Below, piece by piece: positions 46,190 through 55,440 of a stretch of 64,000 nt of DNA. A program made the translations under genes and the position numbers. The stretch lies in NCBI GenBank assembly GCA_018241665.1, contig JAFEDK010000003.1, positions 1-64,000 of the forward strand. Reading direction: 5' to 3'. How positions within the stretch are numbered: the stretch's first letter is position 1; each line of letters begins with the position of its first letter. This DNA comes from Pseudomonadota bacterium. Its GTDB lineage: Bacteria; Pseudomonadota; Gammaproteobacteria; Burkholderiales; Rhodocyclaceae. A model generated the notes under the pieces. That model was not told the origin of the DNA, made no database searches, and saw only the letters and a list, made by a program, of their open reading frames with translations.

Positions 46190-47875
46190 TCAGACGCTGA
46201 ACTGCTCGACCGAGGCCTTGAGCTGCCGGGCCAGGCTGGCCAGATCCCCGGCGGCAGCCGACACGTCGCGCACGATGCCGGAGGTTTCCTCGGACATCTC
46301 CACGGTACGCTGGACGTTGCCCGCAATCAGGTTGCTCGTCGCACTCTGCTCGTGCAACGCAGTCGAGATTTCCGCCACCGACGCCAGCACCTGTTCGATG
46401 CTGCCCTGGATCTGTCCCATCGCCGTATCGGCCTGCCCGGCCATCTGGACACCTTCCTCGACACTGGCAAGACCGCCGTTCATGCCTTCGACGGCGGCCT
46501 GGGTGTCGCTCCAGATGCGCTCGATCATCCCGGCGATTTCCTGGGTGGACAGTGCCGTCCGCTCCGACAGCTTGCGCACCTCGTCGGCCACCACCGCAAA
46601 GCCGCGCCCGTGCTCCCCGGCGCGGGCGGCCTCGATGGCGGCATTCAGCGCGAGCAGATTGGTCTGGTCGGCAATCTCCTTGATGACGCTGACGATGCGC
46701 GAGATCTGGTTGGAGCTTTCGCCGAGGGACATCACGCGCTCCGACGAGTGCGTCACCGCCCCGGAGATCTTCTGCATCTCGCCAACCATCTCCTGCACGG
46801 CCCGGGTTCCGCTGCGGGCCAGGGAGCCCGTCTCCGACGCATGGCGGTCCACCTCCGACGCATTGTCGGCGATGTTGCCGATGCAGGCGGTCAGTTGCTC
46901 GACCGATGCCGCCGAAGCGGCAGAGGCGTCGTTCTGGCGTTCCGTCGCCTGCAGCATCGCGCTCGACGAGGCGGACAGCCGCTGGGCCGAGGTGGCGAGT
47001 TCGGCGGCACTGCGGACGATGCGCCCGACAATCTCCCGCAGCCCGACCTGCATCTGCCGGGTTGCGAAGAGCAGGCTGGAATCATCCCCCGGCCGCGTGA
47101 CGATCTCTTCCGACAGCTTGCCCTGGGCGATGTGCCGCACGACGTCGATGACGTAACGCGGTTCGCCGCCCAGCTGCCTGAGCAGGCGACTGACGATCAG
47201 CCCGATGAGCAGGAACAGCACGAGTTGCAGCAGCCCCTGGCCGATCCACAGGCCGCGATTGAGCGCCCGCAGGGCCGCCATGTCGCCTTCGATATCGATG
47301 CTCACGCTGGCCCCACCCAGCACGAAGCCCTCTTCCACGCCATGACACTTGAGGCATTCGATGCTGCGGAAATTCTTCATCGCCACATAAGGCACGACGA
47401 CCCGCAGCTGGCTGCCGCCCGACGGCGGGTGGGAGAAACGGATTTCCTCCTTGCCGGATTGCAGGATCCGCTGGTCCAGTTCGTCCACCGGCAACTCCTG
47501 CGGCAGCGCCGGCGGAAACTCCTCGTCCAGTTGCTTGGCACGGAAGACACGCAGTTCGCGGATGAATTCGGACTTGCCGATCTTCTCGATATACAGCGCG
47601 CGGCTCTTCTGATCGCTGATGACCTCGGCGTCGCCGGCCTTGGTGATCATCAGCGTATTGAGGCCGTTGATGGCGCCATCGGCGACCATCCGGGCCCGGT
47701 CGGCGGCGGCGGCCAGGGTCTGCCGCTCGAGATGCTGCATGAGCCACAACTGCATCAGGACGAAAACCAGCACCAACGCGCCCTGGATCAGAAGCTGCAG
47801 CCTGGTCCGGAGCCCAAGTCCCTGCCACCACGATGAAAGCCAATCCAAAATGTCCCCCTGCAGGGCATTGCCCAT
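46190..47875 (-). CDS. Chemoreceptor with periplasmic c-type haem motif
   Basis: A 561-residue methyl-accepting chemotaxis protein. TM1 at about 25-46; periplasmic domain about 47-207; TM2 about 208-229; HAMP about 230-285; signalling domain after that with the hairpin tip [20 protein letters not shown]. The periplasmic domain holds CLKCHG (174-179), a CxxCH covalent haem c motif, just before the second helix. This resembles the Tar-like/DUF3365 haem sensors of redox or gas chemotaxis. There is no CheR-tethering pentapeptide at the C-terminus. Confidence 0.92.
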   Translation of the reverse strand: MGNALQGDILDWLSSWWQGLGLRTRLQLLIQGALVLVFVLMQLWLMQHLERQTLAAAADRARMVADGAINGLNTLMITKAGDAEVISDQKSRALYIEKIGKSEFIRELRVFRAKQLDEEFPPALPQELPVDELDQRILQSGKEEIRFSHPPSGGSQLRVVVPYVAMKNFRSIECLKCHGVEEGFVLGGASVSIDIEGDMAALRALNRGLWIGQGLLQLVLFLLIGLIVSRLLRQLGGEPRYVIDVVRHIAQGKLSEEIVTRPGDDSSLLFATRQMQVGLREIVGRIVRSAAELATSAQRLSASSSAMLQATERQNDASAASAASVEQLTACIGNIADNASEVDRHASETGSLARSGTRAVQEMVGEMQKISGAVTHSSERVMSLGESSNQISRIVSVIKEIADQTNLLALNAAIEAARAGEHGRGFAVVADEVRKLSERTALSTQEIAGMIERIWSDTQAAVEGMNGGLASVEEGVQMAGQADTAMGQIQGSIEQVLASVAEISTALHEQSATSNLIAGNVQRTVEMSEETSGIVRDVSAAAGDLASLARQLKASVEQFSV

Positions 47876-47950
47876 GATGTCGATAAGGGAATTAGATCAT
47901 ATGGCATCCATCGCAAGTATTTGCAGGCAGGCATCCACAGGACGGACAAA

Positions 47951-47980
47951 GTAAAAACGCCCCAAAAGGGGCGTCTTTAC
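47951..47980 (-). terminator. Terminator after tRNA-Ser
   Basis: On the minus strand ACGCCCC-TTTT-GGGGCGT followed by TTTT, 9 nt past the tRNA 3' end. The symmetric A/T flanks let it work in both directions. Confidence 0.85.
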
Positions 47981-47988
47981 TGGGTATC

Positions 47989-48076
47989 TGGCGGAAGCGG
48001 TGAGATTCGAACTCACGATGGGTTTCCCCACGCCGGTTTTCAAGACCGGTGCATTCAACCACTCTGCCACGCTTCC
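47989..48076 (-). tRNA. tRNA-Ser (anticodon TGA)
   Basis: The minus strand folds as a class II tRNA: acceptor GGAAGCG pairing with CGCTTCC, anticodon loop CTTGAAA with anticodon TGA, a long variable arm (CGTGGGGAAACCCAT region), T-loop GTTCGAATC and an encoded CCA end. It reads UCA-family serine codons. Confidence 0.96.
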
Positions 48077-48232
48077 AATGCATTGCCTGTGCGCATATGC
48101 AGGGCGCGCATTCTAACATGGGCGCACGTTTCGCCAAGCCGCCTGAAATGGAGCGGCGGTTGAAACTTCCTGAGGCCTTCGCTACTCTCAGTCGGTGCAG
48201 GCCATCCTGCTAATGTCATTCGGAGGATTTAC

Positions 48233-48919
48233 ATGCAACTCGACACTTACGGTCAGCAAACGCAGGTCTTGTCGCAAAGCGCCAACCGCGTGCTGCGCAA
48301 CACCTACCTGCTGCTCGCACTCTCCATGGTGCCGACCGTTGCCGGTGCGCTGATCGGCGTACAAATGCAGTTCTCGTTCCTGGCGGGCAGCCCGCTGATG
48401 AGCTTCCTGCTCTTCATGGGGATCGCCTTCGCGTTCTTCTACGGGATCGAGAAAAACAAGAACAGCGGCGTCGGCGTGGCCCTGCTGCTGGCCTTCACCT
48501 TCTTCATGGGCCTGATGCTGTCGCGCATCCTGCAGGTGGCGCTCGGCTTCTCCAACGGCGGCTCGATGATCGCGCTGGCCGGTGGCGGCACTGCCGCCAT
48601 CTTCGCGACCATGGCGGGCATCGCCAGCGTCTCCAAGCGCGATTTCAGCAACATGGGCAAGTTCCTGACCGTTGGCCTGGTGGTTGTGCTGATCGCAATG
48701 GTGGCCAACATCTTCCTGCAGATGCCGGTGCTCCACTTGGTCATCTCGGCGGTCGTGGTGCTGCTGTTCTCGGGTTACATCCTGTACGACATCAGCAACA
48801 TCGTGCAGGGCGGCGAGACCAACTACGTGAGCGCCACGCTGGCTGTGTATCTGGACATCTACAACGTGTTCGTCAGCCTGCTGAACCTGATCATGTCCTT
48901 CACCGGCGAACGCGACTGA
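48233..48919 (+). CDS. yccA: BAX inhibitor-1/YccA-family membrane protein
   Basis: A 228-residue inner membrane protein with seven hydrophobic segments, of the Bax inhibitor-1 family. YccA interacts with and modulates the FtsH protease in E. coli. The family end pattern SGYILYDISNIVQGGETNYV is clear, as is the start NRVLRNTYLLLALSMVPTVA. Ribosome site GGAGG seven nt before the ATG. A strong terminator follows. Confidence 0.92.
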   Translation: MQLDTYGQQTQVLSQSANRVLRNTYLLLALSMVPTVAGALIGVQMQFSFLAGSPLMSFLLFMGIAFAFFYGIEKNKNSGVGVALLLAFTFFMGLMLSRILQVALGFSNGGSMIALAGGGTAAIFATMAGIASVSKRDFSNMGKFLTVGLVVVLIAMVANIFLQMPVLHLVISAVVVLLFSGYILYDISNIVQGGETNYVSATLAVYLDIYNVFVSLLNLIMSFTGERD

Positions 48920-48944
48920 GCGTCATCGGCGTCACCTGATCAGC

Positions 48945-48972
48945 AAAAACCCCCGGCATGCCGGGGGTTTTT
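48945..48972. terminator. Bidirectional terminator, yccA/rlmD
   Basis: AAAAACCCCCGGC pairs with GCCGGGGGTTTTT, only 2 nt in the loop centre, with A- and T-runs at either end. It sits between convergent stops. Confidence 0.92.
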
Positions 48973-48995
48973 GCTTGTATCTTCGTCCAGGCCGC

Positions 48996-50294
48996 TCAGT
49001 CCCGCTCGAACAGCGCGATGGACTCCACATGGGAGGTCTGCGGGAACATGTTGGCGATGCCCGCCCCCTTCAGCTGGTAGCCCTTCTCCTTGGTCAGCAC
49101 CGCGGTATCGCGGGCCAGCGTGGCCGGGTTGCAGGACACATAGACGATACGCTTCGGCGCCTGCTCGCCAATTGCCTTGACCACCGCGATGGCGCCTTCC
49201 CGCGGCGGGTCGATGAGCATCTTGTCCAGATGGCCGAGGGCCGCCAGGCTGTCCTCGGTGGCCTCGAAGAGGTTGGCGGCGTAGAACTCGCAACGCTCCG
49301 CCAGGCCATTCGCGGCGGCATTCTGACCAGCGCGGCGGACCAGCGTCTCGCTGCCTTCGACGCCGACCACGTGGGCCCCCAGCGCGGCGATCGGCAGGCT
49401 GAAGTTGCCGAGGCCGCAGAACAGGTCGGCAATGCGTTCGCCGGGCCGTGGATCGAGCAACTGCATCGAGCGCCGCATCAGCACGCGGTTGATCCACATA
49501 TTGACCTGCGTGAAGTCGGTCGGCCGGAAGGCCATCGACACGCCGAACTCCGGCAGCGTATAGGCCAGCCCGGGCGCCTCGGCGGGATGCAGGCGATGGG
49601 CGGAATCCGGCCCGCTCGGCTGCAGCCACACCTGCACCTGCTCGGCCTCGGCGAAGGCCTTCAGGCGCGCCGTATCGGCCTTGCTGAGCGGCACGATGTG
49701 GCGGAACACCAAGACCGTGATCCCTTCGCCCACCGCAATCTCGATCTGCGGCAACCGGTCGGGCACGGACAAGCCGGCCACCAGCTCGCGCAGGCGCGGC
49801 ACCATGTCCGACACATGCGGTGGCAGGATCGCGCAGCTCTCCATCGGCGCCACGTAGCTGCTGCGGCGCTCGTGGAAACCGATCAGGACGCCGCCCTTGC
49901 TCGGCACCACGCGTACGGTGAGGCGTGCGCGATAACGGTAGCCCCAGTCCGGCCCGACGATGGGCGGATAGAGCACGTCGGGCTTCGCACGGCCGATATG
50001 CCACAGGGCGTTTTCCAGCACACGCTGCTTGGCCGCCACCTGGGCGCCCGACTCCAGATGCTGCATGCTGCAGCCCCCACAGACGCCGAAATGCGGGCAG
50101 AGCGGCTCGACGCGCTGGGAGCTGGATTTCAGGACACGGTCCGCATCCGCCAGTTCGTAGTTCGGCTTGACCTTGTGGGACGTGAAGGTCACCCGCTCGC
50201 CCGGCAGGGCACCTTCGATGAAGATCGTCTTTCCGTCGAGGTGGGTGACGCCGCGCCCCTCGTGGTCGAGGGATTCGATGACCGCTTCGCGCAT
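48996..50294 (-). CDS. rlmD: 23S rRNA m5U1939 methyltransferase RlmD
   Basis: SAM-dependent RNA uracil-C5 methyltransferase, 432 aa. TRAM domain first (about 1-55, VIESLDHEGRGVTHLDGKTI); then the [4Fe-4S] cysteines CPHFGVCGGCSMQH; later a Cys in MESCAIL. The methyltransferase core has ADLFCGLGNFSLPIA and the catalytic Cys in VYVSCNPATLARD. A start at ATG 50324 would add ten residues; 50294 begins directly at the TRAM domain. Divergent from roxA by 78 bp. Confidence 0.95.
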   Translation of the reverse strand: MREAVIESLDHEGRGVTHLDGKTIFIEGALPGERVTFTSHKVKPNYELADADRVLKSSSQRVEPLCPHFGVCGGCSMQHLESGAQVAAKQRVLENALWHIGRAKPDVLYPPIVGPDWGYRYRARLTVRVVPSKGGVLIGFHERRSSYVAPMESCAILPPHVSDMVPRLRELVAGLSVPDRLPQIEIAVGEGITVLVFRHIVPLSKADTARLKAFAEAEQVQVWLQPSGPDSAHRLHPAEAPGLAYTLPEFGVSMAFRPTDFTQVNMWINRVLMRRSMQLLDPRPGERIADLFCGLGNFSLPIAALGAHVVGVEGSETLVRRAGQNAAANGLAERCEFYAANLFEATEDSLAALGHLDKMLIDPPREGAIAVVKAIGEQAPKRIVYVSCNPATLARDTAVLTKEKGYQLKGAGIANMFPQTSHVESIALFERD

Positions 50295-50360
50295 GGCCGG
50301 GAGTCCAGAAATGAAGGGCGCCATTTTAGCGGCGGGACCGGCCTTTGCAAGGCGAACGGC

Positions 50361-50366
50361 TATAAT
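50361..50366 (+). promoter_or_regulatory. -10 element of roxA, implying a leaderless mRNA
   Basis: A perfect TATAAT ends 6 nt before the roxA ATG at 50373, so transcription should start at or next to the start codon. The -35 region (about 50338-50348) is poor. Confidence 0.55.
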
Positions 50367-50372
50367 CGCGCG

Positions 50373-51503
50373 ATGATCTCTACACTTTTGGGCGGCCTGA
50401 CGGCAGAGGAATTCCTCGCCGAATACTGGCAAAAGAAACCACTGCTGATCCGCCAGGCAGTTCCCGGCTTCACCGGCGTCGCCACCAAGGACGAACTCTT
50501 CGAACTGGCCCGCGACCCTGACGTCGAATCCCGTTACGTCACCCATGACAACAAATCCTGGGAAGTCATCCGCGGCCCGCAGAAGGCCTCCGACCTGCGC
50601 CGCAAGAAACACCCGTGGACGGTGCTGGTGCAGGGTCTCAACCTGTTCTGCCCGGATGGCGACGAACTGCTGCACCGTTTCGACTTCATTCCCCAGGCCC
50701 GCCTGGACGACCTGATGGTCAGCTACGCAATCGATGGCGGCGGCGTCGGCCCGCACTTCGACAACTACGACGTGTTCCTGCTGCAGGGTATCGGCCAGCG
50801 CCGCTGGCTGATCAGCAACCAGGACGACCGCAGCCTCGTCGAGGACGCGCCGCTGAAGATCCTGCAGAACTTCCAGCCCGTTTACGACTGGGTACTGGAA
50901 TCCGGCGACATGCTCTACCTGCCGCCCCACTGGGCCCACAACGGCATCGCCATCGGTGAATGCACCACCTATTCGATCGGCTTCCGCTCGCCGACCTCCC
51001 AGGAACTCGCCCAGCAGTTCATGGGCCATCTGCAGGAGACGATCCAGATCGATGGCATCTACGCCGACCCGGACCTGAAACTCCAGGCCCATTCGGCCGA
51101 AATCGGCGATGCGATGATCGATCGGGTAGTGGACACCCTCAAGCGAATCACCTGGAACCGTGAAGACGTGCGTGACTTCCTCGGCGCCTATCTCACCGAA
51201 CCCAAGCCCCACGTGTTCTTCGACTGCCCGGACGAACCGCTGGAGCACGAGGAATTCGTCACCGCGGGCCTGGCCGACGGCTACCGGCTCGATGCGCGCA
51301 GCCTGCTGCTGTTTTCCGGCGGCAGGTTCTTCATGAATGGCGAACCGGTCCCGGTCGAGGAAGAAGACCTCGCAATCCTCCAGAACCTGGCCGATCAGCG
51401 CCGTCTGGACTCGGTCATCGGCCTGTCCGAAGAAGGCCTGGCCCTGCTGTATGACTGGTACTGCTGCGGCTTTGCACACCCATCAAAATCGCTGATGGAA
51501 TAA
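50373..51503 (+). CDS. roxA: JmjC-type ribosomal protein L16 hydroxylase (RoxA/YcfD-like)
   Basis: Fe(II)/2-oxoglutarate oxygenase, 376 aa, of the cupin/JmjC family whose E. coli member hydroxylates an Arg of ribosomal protein L16. Metal ligands appear as HFD in GGGVGPHFDNYDVFLLQGIG and a distal His in YLPPHWAHNGIAIGE. A dimerisation/winged-helix region fills the C-terminal third. It needs oxygen, so activity would report oxygen supply to translation. No Shine-Dalgarno is seen at the right distance; see the TATAAT element. Confidence 0.92.
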   Translation: MISTLLGGLTAEEFLAEYWQKKPLLIRQAVPGFTGVATKDELFELARDPDVESRYVTHDNKSWEVIRGPQKASDLRRKKHPWTVLVQGLNLFCPDGDELLHRFDFIPQARLDDLMVSYAIDGGGVGPHFDNYDVFLLQGIGQRRWLISNQDDRSLVEDAPLKILQNFQPVYDWVLESGDMLYLPPHWAHNGIAIGECTTYSIGFRSPTSQELAQQFMGHLQETIQIDGIYADPDLKLQAHSAEIGDAMIDRVVDTLKRITWNREDVRDFLGAYLTEPKPHVFFDCPDEPLEHEEFVTAGLADGYRLDARSLLLFSGGRFFMNGEPVPVEEEDLAILQNLADQRRLDSVIGLSEEGLALLYDWYCCGFAHPSKSLME

Positions 51504-51543
51504 GGCAGAAGTTTGATTTAATGGCTTGACAAGTGCTTATCCC

Positions 51544-51561
51544 TGTTGCGGCAACGCAACA
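51544..51561 (+). other. 7-bp hairpin with GCAA tetraloop
   Basis: TGTTGCG-GCAA-CGCAACA lies 41 nt after the roxA stop. GNRA loops are unusually stable. No T-run follows, so it is a poor terminator; it may protect the roxA 3' end or form part of the next gene's control region. Confidence 0.5.
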
Positions 51562-51676
51562 ATGTCTTTATTCAAGCACTTCGTCCGTGATAGCATTCGA
51601 ACCAGATCGGGTCCCCCACCTGATTGCTCCTAAATTTAGGTTGTTGTACTTCATTTATCGATAAGGGAAATCAACA

Positions 51677-51925
51677 ATGAAACAATCTCTCCTGGTTGCT
51701 GCTCTCGTTGCACTCGCTGTTTCCGCTTGCGGCAAGAAGGAAGAGCCGAAGCCCGTTGAAGCTCCGGCCCCCGCTCCCGCTGCTGCTCCCGCTCCGGAAG
51801 CCAAGCCCGCTGAAGCTGCTCCCGCCGCTGCTCCGGCTGCTGACGCTGCCAAGCCCGCTGACGCTGCTGCTCCGGCTGCTGACGCTGCCAAGCCCGCTGA
51901 AGCCGCTCCCGCCGAGAAGAAGTAA
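51677..51925 (+). CDS. Small Ala/Pro/Lys-rich lipoprotein
   Basis: An 82-residue predicted lipoprotein. The signal peptide ends in the lipobox LAVSAC (Cys18); the mature protein starts CGKKEEPKPVEAPAPAPA and is entirely low complexity (Ala, Pro, Lys, Glu, Asp). A 13-residue unit AAPAADAAKPADA is repeated twice. No fold is expected; it may span the periplasm or stick to the cell wall. A strong terminator follows, so it is a single gene with its own promoter. No known family name. Confidence 0.85.
   Translation: MKQSLLVAALVALAVSACGKKEEPKPVEAPAPAPAAAPAPEAKPAEAAPAAAPAADAAKPADAAAPAADAAKPAEAAPAEKK
51827..51904 (+). repeat. 39-bp tandem repeat inside the lipoprotein gene
   Basis: Two 39-bp copies (51827-51865 and 51866-51904), identical at almost every base, each encoding 13 residues. 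In-frame change in copy number is possible. Confidence 0.8.
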
Positions 51926-51949
51926 TCAGGTTTTCTCCGGTAGCAAGAA

Positions 51950-51976
51950 AAGCCAACCTGCGGGTTGGCTTTTTTG
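51950..51976 (+). terminator. Terminator of the small lipoprotein gene
   Basis: AAGCCAACC-TGCG-GGTTGGCTT followed by TTTTGTTG: a 9-bp stem with a T-run. Confidence 0.9.
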
Positions 51977-52031
51977 TTGCCATTCGCCGGCCCTGCCAAT
52001 GACAGACTCGGCGAATGCTTCCCGCAGACGC

Positions 52032-52061
52032 AAAAAAGCCGGAGCATGCCCCGGCTTTTTT
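52032..52061. terminator. Bidirectional terminator facing bamC
   Basis: AAAAAGCCGG pairs with CCGGCTTTTT around a 7-nt loop, with A- and T-runs. It ends the minus-strand dapA-bamC unit 20 nt past the bamC stop. Confidence 0.88.
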
Positions 52062-52081
52062 GTAACAGCTGGCAACAAGAA

Positions 52082-53260
52082 TTACTTGAGCTGCTCGAAC
52101 AGCAGGCCAAGAATCTTGCGCGCGGAGTCGGACGTATCCGTACCGCCTTCGCGGGTCAGGACCTGCACCGACGACGAGGCGGCCTCACCCGACTTCACGT
52201 AGATACGATACTGGTTGCCCGACTGGATCGATGGCTTGGAATCACTGCTGCGCCAGAAAGCCAGCTTGGACAACAAGCCCTCGTCGCCCTTCTTCTTGAC
52301 GTCGACCTCCGGATCCACGTAACGCACGTAATAAATGCCCTGGGAGCGGTCACGATCTTCCACCGTGAAACCGACGCGATCCAGGGCCAGGCCGACGCGC
52401 CGCCAGGCACGGTCGAAACCTTCCTGGACCTGCAGCACGGAAGCACCACCTGAGGCGCTCTGCAACTTGGCCTTGTCAGCAACCGGGGCAGCCGCGATCT
52501 GTGCCTTGGCCCGCGTTTCATCAGCACCGAGGCGAATCATCAGGCGCTGCAGGAACTCGGCCTCCAGTTCGGGATCAGCCGGGCGCGGCTGCCACACGGT
52601 ACGGTCCTTCGCTTCGTTCGGATAGATTTCCATCATGCCGCGGTGGCTGATGTAGATCTCGACCGAACCCGGCGTATTGCTCGTTTCCAGACGGGTCCGG
52701 AACTTGTCCCGCTCCGGGGTCGAATACAGGCCGTCAATTACCTTGCCGAGCGTGCGGCGAATGATGTCGTTGTCGATCTTGGCGCGGTTCTCGGCCCAGT
52801 CGGTCTCCATCACGCCGATCTCGGGGCGATCGACGTTCAGCAGGAAACCGTTTTCCTGCCAGAACTCGCGGACCTGCGGCCACAGCTTGTCGGCCGTACC
52901 CTGCACGACCAGCCAGCGCTGGCTGCCGGAACGCTCGACGCGCATCTTGTCGATCGACTGTGGCGCAACGACGGCCACCGGCTTGGCTGCGGCCGCGGTG
53001 CCGGCTTGCGGCCCGCCCCGCTCCGCGTTGTAGGCGGAGAAAGTGGCCGAGCCCTTGGGGTTCAGATCCGGCACGGCATAGCGATCGTCCGCGGCGGGAG
53101 TGGTGAGATCGGGCGGAACCTCCAGCGAAGGCAGCGTGGCGGCTGATGCCGCGCTCTTGTAATCGATCTTCTTCGATTCCAGCAAGGAACCGGAGCAACC
53201 GGCGAGCGCAATCGTCGCAACGACGATTGCCGAACCGGAAGCCAGCTTACGGCTTTGCAT
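52082..53260 (-). CDS. bamC: BamC, outer-membrane assembly lipoprotein
   Basis: Lipoprotein of the BAM complex that inserts beta-barrel proteins (formerly NlpB). The 392-residue product starts at ATG 53260: signal MQSRKLASGSAIVVATIALAGC with lipobox LAGC (Cys22). An unstructured Pro-rich segment (PSLEVPPDLTTPA) binds BamD in relatives, and two helix-grip domains follow. It is the usual partner of dapA; the dapA stop is 30 nt upstream. Confidence 0.94.
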   Translation of the reverse strand: MQSRKLASGSAIVVATIALAGCSGSLLESKKIDYKSAASAATLPSLEVPPDLTTPAADDRYAVPDLNPKGSATFSAYNAERGGPQAGTAAAAKPVAVVAPQSIDKMRVERSGSQRWLVVQGTADKLWPQVREFWQENGFLLNVDRPEIGVMETDWAENRAKIDNDIIRRTLGKVIDGLYSTPERDKFRTRLETSNTPGSVEIYISHRGMMEIYPNEAKDRTVWQPRPADPELEAEFLQRLMIRLGADETRAKAQIAAAPVADKAKLQSASGGASVLQVQEGFDRAWRRVGLALDRVGFTVEDRDRSQGIYYVRYVDPEVDVKKKGDEGLLSKLAFWRSSDSKPSIQSGNQYRIYVKSGEAASSSVQVLTREGGTDTSDSARKILGLLFEQLK

Positions 53261-53289
53261 GCGTAACCCTCGGGATGGGAAATACAAAC

Positions 53290-54168
53290 TCAAACTTCGA
53301 TGCCGGCCTGACGCATCGCGTCACGCACGCGCTCGTGACAGCTGTCGGACAGGCGGGTCAGCGGCAGGCGGATGCCGGAACCGATGAGCCCCATCTGCTC
53401 GACCGCCCACTTGACGGGGATCGGATTGGCTTCACAGAACAGGTGGCGGTGCAGACCGACCAACTTGGCATTGATCTCGCGAGCCTTCACGCCCTCGCCG
53501 GCGGAGGCGGCGACACACAGCTCATGCATCAGGCGCGGCGCGACGTTGGCGGTGACCGAGATGGTCCCGTGTCCGCCCAGCAGGATGAAGGCCAGGGCGG
53601 TCATGTCGTCGCCGGTGTACAGCGCGAAATCTTTCGGAGCCCGGGCGATCAGGTCGCAGGCGCGATCGATGTTGCCGGTTGCATCCTTGATGCCGATGAT
53701 GTTGGGGATCTCGGCCAGACGCAGCGCGGTGTCGTTGGACATGTCTGCAACGGTGCGCCCCGGCACGTTGTAGAGGATCGTCGGCAGCGGGCTCGCCTCG
53801 GCGATGGCACGGAAGTGCTGGTAGAGGCCTTCCTGGGTCGGGCGGTTGTAGTAAGGCACGACCGACAGACCGGCGACCGCACCGGCCTCGCGCGCGAATT
53901 CGCTCAGCTCGATGGCCTCGCGGGTGGAATTTGCCCCCGTGCCGGCAATGATGGGAATGCGTCCAGCGGCATGCTCGACGGCAACGCGGATCAGCTCGCA
54001 GTGCTCCTCGACATTCACCGTCGGCGATTCGCCGGTGGTGCCGACGACGACGATGCCATCGGTACCTTCCTTGACGTGGAAGTCGATGAGGCTACGGAAA
54101 CGGGAAATATCCAGGCTGCCATCTTCGAGCATCGGGGTAACGATGGCGACAATCGAACCGGTAATCAT
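53290..54168 (-). CDS. dapA: 4-Hydroxy-tetrahydrodipicolinate synthase
   Basis: Condenses pyruvate with aspartate semialdehyde in lysine and diaminopimelate synthesis. 292 aa TIM barrel. Class I aldolase motifs: GTTGESPTV (Thr/Ser proton relay), [14 protein letters not shown] with the relay Tyr, [12 protein letters not shown] and the Schiff-base Lys in [14 protein letters not shown]. Operon with bamC, as in E. coli and other relatives. Confidence 0.97.
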   Translation of the reverse strand: MITGSIVAIVTPMLEDGSLDISRFRSLIDFHVKEGTDGIVVVGTTGESPTVNVEEHCELIRVAVEHAAGRIPIIAGTGANSTREAIELSEFAREAGAVAGLSVVPYYNRPTQEGLYQHFRAIAEASPLPTILYNVPGRTVADMSNDTALRLAEIPNIIGIKDATGNIDRACDLIARAPKDFALYTGDDMTALAFILLGGHGTISVTANVAPRLMHELCVAASAGEGVKAREINAKLVGLHRHLFCEANPIPVKWAVEQMGLIGSGIRLPLTRLSDSCHERVRDAMRQAGIEV

Positions 54169-54197
54169 GAGCTAGTGCTGGAGAGGGAAAGTTGAGT

Positions 54198-54203
54198 ATT
54201 GTA
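54198..54203 (-). promoter_or_regulatory. -10 element of dapA-bamC
   Basis: On the minus strand TACAAT lies 30 nt upstream of the dapA ATG. The -35 region is weak (CTATGC). Confidence 0.4.
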
Positions 54204-54294
54204 CCCAATCACTTCGCGAAGCATAGACGGGTGCAAACAGCGGTTACCAAAAGGCCGACGCGAGCGTGACGAAGTCACGCCGGGCATGAAACGA

Positions 54295-54315
54295 AAACCC
54301 GCCGCAGCGGGTTTG
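54295..54315 (-). terminator. Terminator after the deacetylase-family gene
   Basis: On the minus strand AAACCCGC-TGCG-GCGGGTTTT, an 8-bp stem ending in T. It lies 22 nt past the stop at 54337. Confidence 0.8.
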
Positions 54316-54336
54316 CGCCGGAATTTTGGCGATCAA

Positions 54337-55263
54337 TTACAGGTCGGCCAGCGCCTTGACGTGCGCCACCACGCTGCGAGCCAGGGACGACAGCGAATAA
54401 CCGCCTTCCAGCAGGGACACGATGCGGCGCCCGGCACATTCGGCAGCCACGGTCTTGAGCTGCTCGGTGGCCCACACGTAATCGGCCTCGACCAGGCCCA
54501 TGGAGCCCATGTCGTCCTCGTAGTGGGCGTCGAAGCCGGCCGAGATGAAGATCATCTCCGGCGCGTGATTGCGCAGCGCCGGCATCCAGATATTGGTGAC
54601 GACCTCGCGGAAGACGTCACCCCGGCTGCCCGCCTTCATCGGCACATTGACCATGTTGGGAGCTGGGTTGTCGGCGCCGCTGTACGGGTAGAACGGGTGC
54701 TGGAAGATGCTGACCATCAGCACGCGGGGATCGTCGCGGAAGATGTCTTCCGTGCCGTTGCCGTGATGCACGTCGAAATCCACCACAGCAACCCGCTTCA
54801 GCCCGTGCGCCTCCAGCGCATGTCGGGCCGCCACCGCCACATTATTGAAAAAGCAGAAGCCCATCGCCTTGCCGGCCTCGGCATGGTGGCCGGGCGGGCG
54901 GATTGCGCAGAACGCGTTCTCGGCCTGCCCGGAAATCACCAGGTCGGTGGCGTAAACACCGGCCCCCGCCGAGCGCAGCGCCGCCTTCATGGAATTGGGA
55001 CACAGGGCCGTGTCCGGATCCAGATGGCGGATGCCATGCTCCGGCACGCTGGCCAGGAGCTCCTCGACGTGCTCCCGGGGATGTGCCCGGGAAAGCTGCT
55101 CAATGGTCGCCTGCGGCGCGTCATGAAAGGCCAGATACATATCGAGGCCCGCAGCAATCAGACGGTCGTTTATCGCACCGAGACGCTCCGGGGACTCCGG
55201 GTGATGCTCACCCATGTTATGCAACCAGCAATCCCGGTGCGTGATGAATGCGGTACTCGTCAT
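54337..55263 (-). CDS. Histone-deacetylase-fold (class II) protein
   Basis: A 308-residue zinc hydrolase of the HDAC/acetoin-utilisation/polyamine amidohydrolase superfamily. Active-site pattern is intact: CAIRPPGHHAEAGKAMGFCF (the two catalytic His), VVDFDVHHGNGTEDIF (zinc Asp and His) and ISAGFDAHYEDDMGSM (second zinc Asp). The Tyr is in LLEGGYSLSSLA. Substrate in bacteria is unknown; likely a small acylated amine. It is followed by its own terminator and divergent from moxR. Confidence 0.92.
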   Translation of the reverse strand: MTSTAFITHRDCWLHNMGEHHPESPERLGAINDRLIAAGLDMYLAFHDAPQATIEQLSRAHPREHVEELLASVPEHGIRHLDPDTALCPNSMKAALRSAGAGVYATDLVISGQAENAFCAIRPPGHHAEAGKAMGFCFFNNVAVAARHALEAHGLKRVAVVDFDVHHGNGTEDIFRDDPRVLMVSIFQHPFYPYSGADNPAPNMVNVPMKAGSRGDVFREVVTNIWMPALRNHAPEMIFISAGFDAHYEDDMGSMGLVEADYVWATEQLKTVAAECAGRRIVSLLEGGYSLSSLARSVVAHVKALADL

Positions 55264-55440
55264 AGACTCTCCCCTGCCTCTCGCAGTGTCTTGTTATACG
55301 TCGTGAATGCTTGCACTCCCCGGCGTACGCCTTGTCCGGCGCGAACTCCTCGACCTTGTACTGGTCATTGGAGCACGACGCCGAGAGCGCTGTTATGGAA
55401 TCATTATCCCCTTAACTACAGCCTGAAAAAAGCCCGCGCC

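Noticed and set aside
48975-51503. An 842-codon plus-strand frame ending in RoxA
   Set aside because: The first half is antisense to rlmD. RoxA begins at 50373 and needs nothing upstream.
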